From Paraconiothyrium sp. Pb-2020 (lineage: Eukaryota > Ascomycota > Dothideomycetes > Pleosporales > Didymosphaeriaceae), in NCBI GenBank assembly GCA_022419385.1, contig JAJUBI010000008.1, positions 1,736,001 through 1,800,000 on the forward strand: DNA of 64,000 nt. The letters are read 5' to 3'. Of this stretch, positions 1 through 12,306 are shown one piece after another; positions within the stretch are counted from its first letter, which is position 1, and every line of letters starts with the position of its first letter. The notes under the pieces were generated by a model that did no database searches, had not been told where the DNA came from, and was given only the letters and a program-made list of their open reading frames with translations. The position numbers and the translations under genes are program-made.

Positions 1-2939
1 TCTTAAGCGGCTTCAGACGGTTCATCATCAGCCTAACATCGCAATCAAGTGCGGTCGTGGTGAACACGTTGTTGTACGACGGAATCCATTCATCAAGGCG
101 CTTATGGCGATCGATCTCGCCCATTGCCTTCTTCCTGAACTCAATTTCTGCTGATTGTAGCCTGAAATCGATAGAGGAATCGTCCAATATTGGATCAGCG
201 AGACATTCAGCTAACCCTCGCATGAGCGTGGCCAGGTAAAAATCATCACTGTAAGCGTTCCCCCGATTATCGTTGTGGCGAATGATGTCCAACAGGAACT
301 GCTTAACCACTGCAGGCGTTCTACCGTCGCGTCCCTTCACCTTAGCAATAGCCCGAGGGATTGCACACTGAACGTTGTATAGAGCTCGGTCGGTGAAATC
401 GTTGGGTCGTGTCATATCTGAGTTCGAAACGTAGAAAAGCTTTTGGAAAGCCTTCTTAAGATGGTAAAGCCCAATAAGCTCAACCGGGCCGTCAACATGA
501 AACTGATTCGCCAGGACTTCAGCCGCCATTGTTCGAATACCATGGAAGTACCGGGCGTCCATGAGCGTTTTGACAAGGAAACTGGAGATGATGCCGTGGC
601 CTTGTTTCCGAGCTAAGTACTGGATGGATTCCGCCTGTGCAACAACGTCCTTGTCTTGTTGCAGCTGCGACACAAACATGTACGAGGGCATATCGGTGAT
701 CGAAATGCGCGCGAGCCACTCAAAGTCCGCATCCACGCGGATGTACTCGTACGCTTCGTTCTCCATCTTCTGCTCGTCTTCAGTTGACCAGTCCTGAATT
801 TTCCATTCTTCTACTTCTTCCGAATTTAAGAACAAATCGCCCAGGGAATAGATAGTGACTTCGTCCTGTTCACCAGTTGCATCACCTCCTTGCGCCTGAG
901 CTTGTCGTTCTTTATTGAGTTTGTTACGCTTGATGCGTTTGTACTTGGTGTTGTAGGGAATCTCGGCCCTCACGTTTGATGAGTTGATTTCGATGATGTG
1001 CTCGTATGGTGTTCCGTCCGCTTCGTGTATACGAATGGTCATGGGCCCGACAAAGGCAGGCAAATCTGAGTTGGGTACGAATGATCGACTTCGCTCCTTA
1101 GCTTCCCTCATGAACGCAGAAGAGCTCAGCGGTTCATCATGTATTAGCCCACTTTGTGATTGCCTTATGGTCAGATTCACAGTCTGCCTCTTCTTGTTGA
1201 AGGTCGGATGACATTCGAATATGGGATAGCCAGCTTGATACACCCATTGCTTGAAGAAGCTGTCGAGCTTCTGGTGGCCAACCTTCTCACACAGTAAGAG
1301 GAAGGCATCCGTAGAGATGGCACCGTTGTTGAGGGAGCCACCAGCTCTATTCAGCAACAGTCTGTACAGACATCGATCCACACCATTCTTTCCACTCGTC
1401 TTCACAAGACGATTATGGAGTATAGAGAGAACAGCCAAAGCCTTTAGGTCCATGAACTCTTGTGCGCCGGGATCTAGATGAATGTATCGGCCCAGCTCAT
1501 ACAACGAAGGTCTCCGCACGTCCATTCGCAAGAGCTTGTCCATGGCTGCCTTCTGCCGGAATCGATGGTCATTACGTCCAAAGAGATCACGTAGGTGATA
1601 TTCCGTCATGAACCATGATGCGCCCGCTATGATCCAGTGATCGCGGGTTTCTTGTGCAATAACATCTACCCCGATCCATTGGCTGGCCACAGCGTGCACT
1701 AAAGTCCGTGTGGTATGTTCCAGTGGCTCCCAAACGCTTTCTGGATACAGCAACCGAGAGCTGCAGATGGTGAGGGCCATGGTATGGGCAGTATCATATG
1801 GCAGATCGTCCACGAACACAAGCTCATATGATTTTCCCAGTCGATATGTCTGGTAACAGTCGACGAAGCTATCCAGCGTCTTCGGTATCATCATAGCGCT
1901 ATTGCTGAGTTCGTCCTCCCTCCCCGGCAAACAGAAAGCGTGCACCCGAACGGCTTGATCTTGTAGACGGTCGCCTTCTGACTCGGTACGAAACCGCGAA
2001 AGATCCACCTCCTGAAATGGGCCTATCGTGATGCCCACGTGCTGTGGGAGGATGCCTCCTCCAGTGATAGGGTCTATGCGGAAACTCGACGTAGTTCGGG
2101 TAGGATCTTTAGGGTCGACAATCTATTCAGGTTAGCTTATCCGCCAGTACGCGATGATGAAGCCTTACAGTATCAGTCAGCTCGCCGGAGCAAACAGCCC
2201 GCATCTCCAACGCTCGTTCCTCTTCGGTCAAATCGTTATCCTCATTGGACCCGTCTAAGACGCTATCTGCCTTCTGTGCGCCGTTTGTGTGCGATTGGCT
2301 GTCGGGCGCGGGACCTTTGCCAAGCGCATCGGCAACAGTACGTGGATATCGGACAGACAGCTCGAAGGGTATTCGTGTGGTTCCATCGTCGACACACGGG
2401 AACCAAGAGGAAGCGAAGCCCGGGAAACCTGTATTGCGCGTGTAGACGTGAGGGTAGCGCGAGTCACCCTCGCCGGTGCCGACGAAATGCAGGCCATCGC
2501 GAAAGTCGTCCAACTTGTATTCTATCTCCACCACCAACGGATCGCAGACAAGTTCCTGCGAACCCTGCATCCGCCGCGTCGGGATCTTGAAGTCCGAGGG
2601 CAGAGGTATCTTCAACTCCTCTTCGATGCCGATCTCATGGCGCCCCACGCGGTTGCGCTCGAAGTGGTACTGGTGGATGGTGTGTTGCGGGGGCAGACCC
2701 AGGTGATCATACTGATCGTGGTATTCGAGGTGGACGTCGCGGCTCGACAGGCGCACGCGGGTCGGTTTGAGCTGGCGACAGCTCAGGTGGATCTCTTTGA
2801 GCTTGGGCGACTGCGGTTGAATGGTAATCTGTGTCTTCGCTTTCAGAAGGCGCGGACGGAAACTGATGTCGAACTCTAGGCGCTGGCTTTCGACGGTAAA
2901 GGCGCTGGCAAGCGCGGGATCGTCGACGCCTTCGTCCAT
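1..2939 (-). CDS. TAF2: TFIID subunit 2 (TAF2), 3' end missing
   Basis: This is the N-terminal 964 residues or so of TAF2, the TFIID subunit that contacts initiator DNA in RNA polymerase II preinitiation complexes. Exon 1 runs 2939-2169, a 46-nt GTAAGG...TAG intron lies at 2168-2123 with branch GCTAAC, and exon 2 is open from 2122 to the window edge. The start is the first in-frame ATG, in a GCCATGG context; the frame opens farther upstream only through GTG. The fold is the M1-aminopeptidase type: SSWFPCVD near residue 170, then a dead active site near residue 400 where HExxH reads HAVAS and the downstream glutamate motif is GASWF. Loss of zinc ligands is expected in TAF2, a non-catalytic relative. 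A conserved stretch rich in E, D and W (EWKIQDW) follows near residue 700. The C-terminus lies outside the window. Identity is secure. Confidence 0.93.
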
Positions 2940-3686
2940 GGCGTGCGGCGGGTGCAGGCGGCCCTGCTGCGTTGCTTGAGTTGTCGTTGACGTTCGGGCG
3001 CGCGATGCGTCGCGCTTCGAAGTCTCAAGTTGCGGAGGAGAGCTTGAGCCGTCGGGATCACGCACGGGCCGAGGGGCCCACTCTCTTGGCGTCGCCGCCT
3101 GCTATGCCGTCTTCTTTCACCTAATTCTCATACCGACGCCACCCTTGCTCTGTCAAACACTTCATCCATCTACTCTCATGATCCTTTAAATACTGCTATG
3201 ACGGCCAGGCCCTGCGGATATTAGCTCAACAACCTAAAAGCTACAAGATTACGTCGCATACTTCATCACGGTTACCTGGCCATACTCGAGACAACTTCTC
3301 GCTAAAAGCAGCAAGAGTGACCCAAACTGTCTTTTTCCATGTGAGACGAATGATTAGGAGTGCTATTCTACAGATCGACCAGAAATCTTAACTTATGATA
3401 ATACAGTCTACGTGGTGACGGTAAAGACGTGACCTCGCTGCACAATATACAACTACACCACAATGTTGCGTACTACATGGCTCAGCCTAGGTTTACATAT
3501 TGTATTGCGTTTTATTACTTTCGTTAGTATCGTGACAGCATCCTATACTTGCAATGACGAATAAATATAAGAGATCACATTATTCCTCGCAGGCAGGTGG
3601 ATATAGTTCTCATACCACATCCCTCAAAATCCCCTACCATGCATCGTTGCAGTAACCTTGCCACATCATGAATGATTTCAAACGTC
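2940..3686. other. Intergenic: TAF2 promoter side and P450 3' flank
   Basis: About 750 nt between the TAF2 start and the P450 stop. It should hold the TAF2 promoter and the P450 transcript end. I see no coding frame, repeat or RNA gene in it. Confidence 0.5.
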
Positions 3687-5367
3687 CTATAGCCCCAACA
3701 TCTTCTCGTTCCTGAAAGTAATCTCACAACGATGACTCTTCGGCGTCACCAAAAAGAAATTCTCAAACTCCATCGTGTCGGGCGTCGTCCTCTCACCCAG
3801 CTTGATCCCCTTGCACTCGCGGAAGAAGAACGCCGTTGCGTACCGCAGCTCCATTTTTGCGAGGTGGATGCCGACACACGACCGGGCGCCCACGCCAAAG
3901 GGGTGGAAAGCAAGTTTGGCATCGGGAGAATTAGCTTCCGCGGGTCCGCCTTCTTTCGAAGCGATCCAGCGGTAGGGGTTGAATCTGGGAGAGCATTAGT
4001 ATGGATGGAGTAAAAGGTGGGGAAATGACCGGGGAACGGCAGTGAACTTACGTGAGTGGGTCGGACCAGATCTTGCCATCGCGATGGAAAGTGTAGGCCT
4101 GCGTGCTGACCGTCGTTCCTTGCGGGATGTAGTAGCCTCCGAGCTGGCTGCCACCCTGCGGAACAATGCGAGGCAAACTGCTAGGTGCAGCACCGTACAA
4201 GCGGTGTGTTTCCTCGATGACCGCGTTCAAAAGCGGGAGGTCGAGGAGGTCATTTTCAGTGAATCCTTCAGGGAGTTGTGCAACCTCCTCTTCCAGGGCC
4301 TTCTGCAGCTCTGGTCGCTGAAGGACAGCCCAGGTGAGATAAGTCATGGTCACACCTGTCGTATCAGTTCCGGCTATGATGACATTACTGGCCTCGATTC
4401 TGACATCCATGTCGTCGATCGTGCCTTCACCCTCTTTTTCGCAGTCTTCTATAACCTTGGCGAAGACGTTCTTCTCGCCTGAGCGAGAGCGGGCAAGTTC
4501 CACGGCGCGGTCGGCTCCTCTGAAGATAAATTCATTGCAGTTGAAGATCTCTTGGACTGCAGGAATAGGGACGAAACGGAAGAGGCGAAGGATTGGGGCC
4601 TCGACCATAATGCCAGCGGCCATGATGAGCTTCTTCAGTACCCGGATGAACTCGTTGGCCTGGGAATAAGGTCAGTTTCCACTGGTGCATATTGCATGGG
4701 ACATCTTTACCTGGCCAGTCTGCAACATGTTGAAGGATTCGCCAAAAGCAAGATGAGCAGTGACATCTGAAGCCAGTAGCATCCACCAGTGGTACACATC
4801 GGCAACATCCTTGGTGGCATCTTTCTTGATCTGCGAGACGCAAAGGACAACCTTTTCACGTACAGTCGATTCCCAGTGTTCGAGAAGATAAGACCGACTG
4901 AAGGACCGCGACAAAAGCTTCCTCCTGGGACCGTGCTCCCGTGGGTCGATCATGGTGAAGATTCCTGCCTTCGGGAAGTTCGCAAGTTGCTGATACCATT
5001 CGCTCTTGAGATATTTGGTGCCGATCTTGTGGATCTCTCGGAACGCATCGAGGTCTGCTACTGCGACTTCGGTTGGGGAGATTCGAACGATGGGTCCGTA
5101 CTTCTCGTGTAGAGAATGGATGTAGAATGATCGCTGGCCAGTCATGACGGCGCGCTTGAGGCGTAGGTGGGTGAACCGGGTATGCCATGGTCCTGGGAGA
5201 CTCCTTGTAGGGGAAGTTGCAGCAACGTAGGTAAACTGCGTGAGTAAGTACAAGCCGCTCGATGACATCGAAGTACGTACTCTCAGCACGACGGCGACTA
5301 CAAGCGCAAGCGGAAGAAGCGATGGTTTAAGCCATGAAGGCAACAAGGGGGCGCCTGGCTGTGCCAT
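3687..5367 (-). CDS. Cytochrome P450 monooxygenase
   Basis: A full-length microsomal P450 of 520 residues in three exons: 5367-4711, 4659-4052 and 3984-3687. The introns are 51 nt (phase 0) and 67 nt (phase 2, GTAAGT donor). An N-terminal hydrophobic anchor lies at about residues 12-32. The I-helix oxygen-binding motif AGTDTT is at about 315-320, the K-helix ExxR reads ETHR, and the heme loop FHPFGVGARSCVG puts the ligand cysteine at about residue 458. It should be ER-bound, need a P450 reductase, and oxidise a small lipophilic substrate. The PRIVPxGG region resembles fungal secondary-metabolism or detoxification P450s, but no other biosynthetic gene adjoins it, so the substrate is unknown. 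The start is the only early ATG; the frame extends upstream only through TTG. Confidence 0.92.
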
Positions 5368-7021
5368 GTTACCCAACCTTGCTCAGTATCAGCGAGTGTA
5401 TAGACTTTTTCCTCCTTCGCGGAGGACTATATGAGCGTTTACTATCTGGCTCGTGTGATCCAGGCAGCCTATTAAGGGGATCTCATAATCCATTGGGGAG
5501 GTACCAGCGGGCTCATCGGGGATCCGAAAGAGCCTCGCGCTACGAGCTCCGACTGTGCATCCGTTTGTAGTAACCTGGATTGATAGGTGAAATGATGTGG
5601 GCCATACGGAACGTGTAAACAGGCTGTGATTCGTGGTAGTCCTCAGGCGATGCATCTCAATAGCTGATATGGCCAATCACCGTATGCTTGTGACTTAGAT
5701 AGATAGCCCTGCATGACCTAAAATTGCTCGCATTTGACCAGCCTCATCAAGGCAAGCATGCATATGCATTAAGATATTGGTGTATAAATCGTGTGAGGTT
5801 GGCGAAATGTAGTAGAAAGATATCCGGCAAGTCAATGTTAAGCTTGGAATCGCTTGGTACATAAGACCAACTATCGTGGTACACACTGCGTTTCCTACCA
5901 GCCACAAGAAGTGGGAGTGGTCGTTCGCTGGAATGCGGCGGGGAAAGTGACGGATTGCGGGGATCCATGACGGAGATCCTGTAATGGGCCCTGCGCTAGT
6001 CTTCCCGCACCCGGACAAATGCTTGGTTTTGTAGACGCACGCTGGACGCAGTGCCGCAGAGGAACATTGAGTTCCGTTTGAATGTCGTGTGTGGTGTGAC
6101 AGGTGTCAGTTCACATGCGAGGATACGAACGAATGGCGTCATAGATGTCCGGAGGCTACACTCAACGTATTGGCGCAAAATGGGCACGTCGCCTATGTAA
6201 AACCTGCCTGGACCCGAATAGAAATGGTGCCGTTGTTACCAAATATCACCTGTCCGCTAGCAGACATGCTCAGCAAAGGGCTTGAGGTACACGCCAAGAC
6301 GAGATTTAGCAATTGGACGACCTGGAGTATGAGCGTCCTAGAGGCTAAAACTGCTAGGATCACATGTTCAGGTTATTTCGTTCAGATCCGTGAAGCCGCC
6401 GTAGGGACAACCCAGGTAGCTGAGTTGTCCGTGTAGACGGCAGCATGGAAGACTCACGAACTGACAGGCCTGTAGGCTGACAACTCGAGGCCAAGCTGCC
6501 ACAAGATAGCGTATTGAAGAATACTGTCGGTCCCCTTTCTGTAGTTTAGCACCTTCCACCAATGGGGTATGAAGTTGTCGTATAGTCCTCTGACGATGTT
6601 GTTTGATACTTTCACATCGACAATGCATTGCTATCTTGGGCAGCTCAGCCACACATTTTGCTAACAACCCTGTTTAGCTCCTTTCATTTGGAGCATTCAC
6701 GGCTGTATATATCTCTTATTGTGTCAGGATCGTCATCGAACTTCAAGTCATCCCCCGGTGATAGTTGCTCCGGCGAAGACAACATTGAGAACATGAGGCG
6801 CAGACTTTCTCCCAACGTGAAAAAGGCAGAGATACAGTACGCAGAACACAAGCGTTCAATTAGTCATCTCGCCTTCCAAACCCAAACAGGCAAGAGCTCT
6901 GCAACGTGAGTCAACATTGTGCACGTCGTCCAATTCTTTTCAGTTCTTCTCGATTTCTGTCTTCTACAGAATCTCAGTATCTGTACAAGGCATCACTTGA
7001 CTAGATCCAGTTGAACGCAAG
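5368..7021. other. Intergenic spacer, divergent promoters
   Basis: About 1.65 kb between the divergently transcribed P450 and GNAT genes. Open frames here are short, use atypical codons, and show no recognisable domain. I see no repeat or tRNA. It must hold both promoters. Confidence 0.5.
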
Positions 7022-8074
7022 ATGCAAGTCTACGAACACCACGCATCCTCCTCCACCCTACAAGCCGCTCTTAAATCCACCCTTCCTCACAGCATCAGCC
7101 TCTCATACCGAACCAAACACCCCAATCGCACCAAAGACGCTCACATACTCGCTACCTTCCCTCTCAACACCACTAGCGAAAATCTACCACGATGCTGGGC
7201 CACAGCCTACTTCGACCGGTCCATGCGCCCCGAAACAGAACTTTGGATTTTCACTACTGGGGAAATCCCCGGGCATTATGGGTCACCAGATCAAGAGAAG
7301 GAGGATCCAGAATTTTGCCCAGAGTGTAGGAAAGCAGTGTTATCATTGATAGACTATATGAGTCGTCTACTGATTCCGCCTATGCACCCGGAAAACGAAC
7401 CCGCGCTAGAGCTGGCTAGACAGCATGAGAACGAGTTCCCGCAAACAGGACCAGATGCGAGATATCCATCAGGCCCGGGATTGTATATGCGACACCTGCT
7501 CATTCCGACTGTCGTCACGCTGGGTGCCTGCCACCAGCAGGTTGTCAAAGTGTTGGCGGAAGCGGGCGTACTGTGTAAAGAATTCCCAGGGCCTGAAGCA
7601 CTTTTGAACAAATTCTGGTTTAATGTGTCTGATCTACCATCGACAAGAGACTTGCCCGAGGAGCTGCGTTGGGGCGAGATGCGCGAGAAGGATATAGCAA
7701 TAGTGCAGGCACGCACGTCTATACCGCGGACATCGCAGACGTTGATGAGTCTGAAGAGTGTGGGTGTTTTTGAAAGATCTACAAACAAACCCGTAGCATG
7801 GACGTTCCTGGGATTGGATGGGTCACTGACAACGCTGCACACGGAGTCTGAGTGGAGAGGAAAGGGTATTGCCAAAGCAGTGGCCGTGAAGATGTTTATG
7901 GAGCATGCGCCTGGGCTTGCTGTTGACGAGGAAGGGGATGCTTGGGCACATGCGGACGTCTATCTAGGGAATGTGCAGAGTGAGAGCGTATGTAGGAGTT
8001 TGGGCGGAAAACCTGCCGTGAAGATATTGTGGGTTAGGATAGACTTGGGTAGAGGGCCTGGCACAAGTACATAA
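7022..8074 (+). CDS. GNAT-family N-acetyltransferase (FR47/GLYAT-like)
   Basis: An intronless gene of 350 residues starting at a clear ATG. The C-terminal third carries the GNAT acetyl-CoA pyrophosphate-binding loop, RGKGIAKAV, at about residues 278-286. It is preceded by a strand with TTLHTESEWRG and followed by HADVYLGNVQSESVCRSLGG, the usual FR47-type ending in which an N...S..LY/CR segment packs on the cofactor. The N-terminal 200 residues form a second, degenerate GNAT-like half, as in glycine-N-acyltransferase relatives. The acceptor substrate cannot be read from sequence. A short CPEC pair at about residues 100-103 is not an obvious zinc site. Its 3' end converges on the ribosomal protein P0 gene. 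Confidence 0.82.
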   Translation: MQVYEHHASSSTLQAALKSTLPHSISLSYRTKHPNRTKDAHILATFPLNTTSENLPRCWATAYFDRSMRPETELWIFTTGEIPGHYGSPDQEKEDPEFCPECRKAVLSLIDYMSRLLIPPMHPENEPALELARQHENEFPQTGPDARYPSGPGLYMRHLLIPTVVTLGACHQQVVKVLAEAGVLCKEFPGPEALLNKFWFNVSDLPSTRDLPEELRWGEMREKDIAIVQARTSIPRTSQTLMSLKSVGVFERSTNKPVAWTFLGLDGSLTTLHTESEWRGKGIAKAVAVKMFMEHAPGLAVDEEGDAWAHADVYLGNVQSESVCRSLGGKPAVKILWVRIDLGRGPGTST

Positions 8075-8484
8075 GGGCATAGCATGACGTTGCAGAGTTG
8101 ACGGATGGGGAGCATGGAGCGGTGTCGAGATCTGAAGCCATCGTTAGTTTTGTAATGGTAAAGGCTTCTCGTGTAAAGTAGGGTATGACAAAGAGCTCAT
8201 GAAAAAATTAGAGTGTTGCGTTTTTAATCCTCATCGGAGGATCTCAGGGTTAAAAATGTATAATCATCGCGAGTGGCGCAGGAAAAAAGAGAAGAAATGC
8301 TTACCTTGTAGGGAGTGATGTATCCAACGTGCCTGTGAACGTGAGCACCACGCAATGCTAGACTGCTACTTCGAGGTTTCATCTTTTCATGTTCTCGTTG
8401 ACTGTCCTAGCTCATCAAGCCGTATGCCACATGCAGTGGTCACGTTGGTATCTATCAAGCAGCGCCATCGTCGAAAGCGATAGC
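8075..8484. other. Convergent 3' flanks of GNAT and P0
   Basis: About 410 nt holding the two facing transcript ends. Nothing else is recognised. Confidence 0.5.
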
Positions 8485-9531
8485 TTAGTCGAACAGACCG
8501 AAGCCCATGTCAGCGTCAGAGTCCTCCTCCTCTTCCTCCTTCTCCTCCTCGGCGGCCGGGGCGGCAGTGTCACCACCGGCGGCAGCACCAGCAGCAGGGG
8601 CAGCGGCGGCGTATGCCTCAGGGTTGGCAATGCGGTCCTTGAGCTCCTTGATCTCCTCCCATTCGTACTCGGTCTCAATGGCAACAGAGATGACCTTCTT
8701 GTAGGAGTTGACAACGGAGTGCATGACGGAGGGCAGAGTGGGGTAGTTGACAGCCAGGGAGATAGAGGCAATGGTGGAGATAGCAGAAGAGAAAGCCTTG
8801 AGCAGCTGGGACTCCTCAATGTCCAGAACGGAGCTGTCGAAGGTCTGGCCGTTGTCGTAGATCTGCGAGATACCCATACCGTAGGTGAAGGGAGAGATGT
8901 TCAACAAGTTGAGAAGGGTAGCCTCAGAGGCACCGACCTTGTTACCGGCCTCAATGAGCTTGAGGTCGGTGGTAATTTCGATGGTACCACGGGCAATCTT
9001 GGTGGGGACACCGAGGGCCTGGAAGAAAGAGGTCTTACCGGGCTCCATACCGCTACGCGATATCAGTATCTACATTGTGTATTGTCGGGACATTATCCTT
9101 ACGTGTTTCCGGCGGGAACGAAGACATCACCGGGAGCGACGGCACCGGCACGGGCGGGGGCGGCGACACGGTTGGAGATGATCTTCTCACGGATGTCCTT
9201 AAGGTCGGAGTTGGTGAAGACGAAGCCAACGTTGCCTGCAGCGCGTTAGTCGCGGAACCGCGCAAAGGGATTGCGGAGGATACGGACCCTTGACGTGCGG
9301 GAGGAGACGCTCGTACTCAGGGAAGTCGTTGATAAAGCCCTTCAGAGCACGGCGGACCATGGTGTTCTTGCCCATAAGAACGACACCCTCGCCACGGAGC
9401 GACTGGCGGATCTCGTGCATCTGCTGGGAAGAGACATTGTCGACGGTGACGATGAAGATGCTCTTGTACTCCTCGAGGAGGTCCTTGAGCTTATCGAAGT
9501 AAGCGACCTTGGATTCTTTCTTGCCCCCCAT
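8485..9531 (-). CDS. RPP0: 60S acidic ribosomal protein P0
   Basis: P0 anchors the ribosomal stalk: it binds 26S rRNA and carries the P1/P2 dimers that recruit translation GTPases. Three exons (9531-9288, 9235-9103, 9052-8485) with introns of 52 and 50 nt give 314 residues, the normal family length. The N-terminus carries the L10-like domain (residues 1-110), followed by the [19 protein letters not shown] region. The C-terminus ends with an Ala/Gly hinge, an acidic run of Glu and Asp, and the universal stalk tail MGFGLFD that contacts elongation factors. Codon choice is strongly C-ending, as expected for a highly expressed gene. It is transcribed divergently from TRM82 across 207 bp. Confidence 0.97.
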
Positions 9532-9738
9532 TATGATCGAGTTGACACAATAGGATCTTTAAGGACTTATTGCGATTTCGTGGTTTGATGAGGTCGAAGG
9601 AAGTCGCGAGTGAGAAACAAAAATCGGCGTGGGAGCGAGGCCCGTGCGCCTAGGCGAGCGCCCTAACGCTGCATGTAGCTAGACTGGTATCCGAGAACTT
9701 CTTTGGGCACCGTTGGTGACTGTAGAGGATTAACGAAA
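9532..9738. promoter_or_regulatory. Shared divergent promoter, RPP0 / TRM82
   Basis: Only 207 bp separate the two start codons, so promoter elements for a ribosomal protein and a tRNA-modification gene must overlap or abut. No individual factor site was assigned. Confidence 0.5.
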
Positions 9739-11437
9739 ATGACATTACCATATCAATGCCTTACGGCGTGTACGCGACCTGGGGCTGATAGCCATGGGTG
9801 GCTGCTCTTCGGTGCGACGGGCTCGGAACTCGTAGTGCAATCTTCTACTGGGGCTACATCAAATTGGAGCCCAGAAATTCCCACGTCTGAAGTGAAGGTG
9901 CGTTACGAGAGTCCCAATAGAGATCCTGTATTTGAAATCTCGTTTTGCATGTTTAAGGATTATCTCTGAAACTAAACCTGTCAGGAACCTGCCCTTGAGG
10001 ATGAACATGAAGGCCCGCCTGGAAAACGGGTCAAACTCACGCCCGTTGTAGAACCCAAACCAAATATATCACATCTGAAGACCACGCAAGACGGCCAACA
10101 TCTTGTTGTGGTGACGGCTGAGGACAAGTGTATTCGCGTCTTTCAGATTGACGATCAGTGCCGTTTAAAGCAATTGAGTCAGAGGTAGGTGATCATAATT
10201 GTCGTTAATATTTTAGACGACTGACTCTCCCAGATGCATGGCGAAACGCCCTTCCTCAATTACATTGACCGCTGATGATACTACAATCCTGTGCGCGGAC
10301 AAGTTCGGGGATGTTTATGCTCTGCCTCTATTTCCATCCCCTGAAGACGAACAGGAGGTCGCCGTAGAGTTCAACGACGAGCAGCAGAAATTTACACCCT
10401 CTGCCAGTGTTCTTACAGTGCACTCTGGGAGGAACCGCAAGGCCTTGGAGGAACAACTGAAACAAGCCCAGAAAGGACCAAAGCAGGCAAAAGAAACGCC
10501 AAAGTTCAGACACCAACTCATAATAGGCCACGTCTCGATGCTCACAGATGTCGCATGTACGACGGTAGGCTCTCGTAGCTACATACTGACTGCTGATCGA
10601 GACGAGCATATTCGTGTATCTCGTGGGATGCCGCAGAGCCACATTATTGAAGGATTCTGCCAGGGCCACGAAGATTTCGTTAGCCGCATCTGCTTCTCAA
10701 AAGCTGGACGTCTTGTCTCCGGTGGTGGAGATCCGTATCTGTACGTCTGGGACTGGATGTCGTTCCGCCTTGTGGAAAAGCTACCGCTCCAAGGACCCAT
10801 ACTCGAGCATTACAAAGGACTCCCATATCATCCTGGAACTACGGATTTCAAGGTCGCTGTATCTGGCATATGGCCGGTTCCGAATAGCGCGCAAGAAGTA
10901 CAGTCCCACCACCTTCATTCGTTATACAGGTTCTAATGCATCACAGGCCGATGAGGTCCTAGTAGCCTGCGAAGGCGTTCCAGCGCTGGTGAGCTTCAAG
11001 CTTGGCGGTTCGTCAAGAACAGGAAAGGTGCTGCCGTTAGATGGTAACGTGCTGGATCTGTCGTTCATTGAAGTGGATGGAGGACGTATCACAGCGGCAG
11101 TCTCGGTCGATCATGTGCATCAGCCAGGTTCCACGCAAGAAGTTCGCCAGGAGCCGGTAAGTGATGGCGTACATTTTCTGATTCGAACATAGCTAATCAT
11201 TCGTAGGGCACTTCACGGTTACAATACCTGTCTAGCAACGACTCAGGAGAGTGGGAGCACGACAGGACCCTAGCGGAGGTGCTCGAAGGATTCAGCCGGA
11301 CCGTCCCGAACGAAGAGCGCAAAGCAGGTTCTGCGAGTGAGCCGAATCGAGGCACAGCCGACGACAAAGCAAAAGCACTTCGAGACCTGCTGTACGGCGT
11401 GGAGACTTTGAGGAAGCGTCCAGGCACGGAGGATTAG
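9739..11437 (+). CDS. TRM82: tRNA (guanine-N7) methyltransferase non-catalytic subunit, WD-repeat
   Basis: Trm82 (human WDR4) binds and stabilises Trm8, which makes m7G46 in tRNAs. Five exons are supported: 9739-9897, 9985-10184, 10234-10897, 10947-11156 and 11207-11437, giving 487 residues. The introns are 87, 49, 49 and 50 nt. The exon 3-4 junction is inferred from the GTACAG donor, the CTAAT branch and restored frame. Diagnostic features are the segment DRDEHIRVSRG followed by HIIEGFCQGHEDFVSR, and the repeat LVSGGGDPYLYVWDW, which match Trm82 propeller blades. The gene is longer than the yeast protein because of a charged insert and a C-terminal tail. It should act in the nucleus. The first ATG in good frame was taken; an upstream GTG-only extension was ignored. 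Confidence 0.9.
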
Positions 11438-12306
11438 GCAATGCGGCGAGGTTCGGTCAGCCGAGGCATGACGCAGGTTGTGCGCACGTTGTCTTTGTAA
11501 GGCTCGTTCCGATGTCTCAGTAGCCACTGCAGAGCCCACAGCGGGACACATAATGTCCGTGGCCGTTCAAACAGCGGCAACAGGCGAGTACACATTGCAA
11601 ACGTTATCCGCAGGAAGGTAGGCTACGCGGCCGGTGGTGGGTTGCTGTGGGCCGGGTGGTGAGTCTCGGCTGCACGCTCTTAGAAATCTGATGAACCCTG
11701 GACTTGCTCGCAAATCGCAATCGCGTGCGACCCTGCCCTGCCCGACTCCGGTCGCGCTCTAGCTTAGCACATTTTCTTCTTCTGCCATCATCTTCACTGC
11801 TGTGCTTACGCTGTACCTCTTGAAGTACCTGTGTCCGAGGAGCTTCTCTTACTCTTCTGTCATTCCATCTCGCCGGCAGACGCTATATTAATCAATCGGT
11901 ATTAAGACCCAGTCGTTGCGCCCCTCCACTAGACGACCTGTCATCCGAAAACACACATCCGAATCTCGACCAGAACTTCGCCGATAGCATAGTTCCCGCT
12001 GAGATATCGTGTTCCAGTGCTTTCTGCGCCAATCATCCTTCTTAAGCCTCTGCGCCGCCGCCAACGCCGCTTGCAAGCCTCCATCTAGCGACTGAGACCT
12101 TCTCTCTCCCGCACGCCCGCACCGAAACCACCACAACCGCCAAAGTGTTCGCCTCCAGTTTCCGCCGTGCCACCTCCACCCGTTTCCTCAACCTCTTCTC
12201 CGTGCCCATCGCCGCCGCCGCCTCGAACCAGCGCGCAACAACACCCACCGCGGGGCTATCTTCTGTTTCAAAGCAAACCTCAACAAGTCAGGTAGACGTG
12301 CGGAGG
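11438..12306 (+). other. TRM82 3' flank and thioredoxin reductase 5' region
   Basis: About 870 nt. From 12046 to 12306 the frame of thioredoxin reductase stays open without a stop and without an ATG. The translated part from 12145 looks like a mitochondrial presequence and is reported as a finding. The first 600 nt show no coding signal. Confidence 0.5.

Noticed and set aside
2289..2879. A 196-codon + strand frame opposite TAF2 exon 1
   Set aside because: The minus strand encodes unmistakable TAF2 here; the + frame is a shadow.
2940..3065. A longer TAF2 N-terminus beginning at 3065
   Set aside because: That start is GTG. The first ATG at 2939 has a strong context and is normal for a eukaryotic gene.
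3687..5367. The P450 as part of a secondary-metabolite cluster
   Set aside because: Neighbours are TAF2 and a GNAT gene, with no synthase, transporter or regulator nearby.
8389..9249. A 286-codon + strand open frame opposite ribosomal protein P0
   Set aside because: It mirrors the P0 exons, is Gly/Val/Leu-rich from antisense codon bias, and has no motif.
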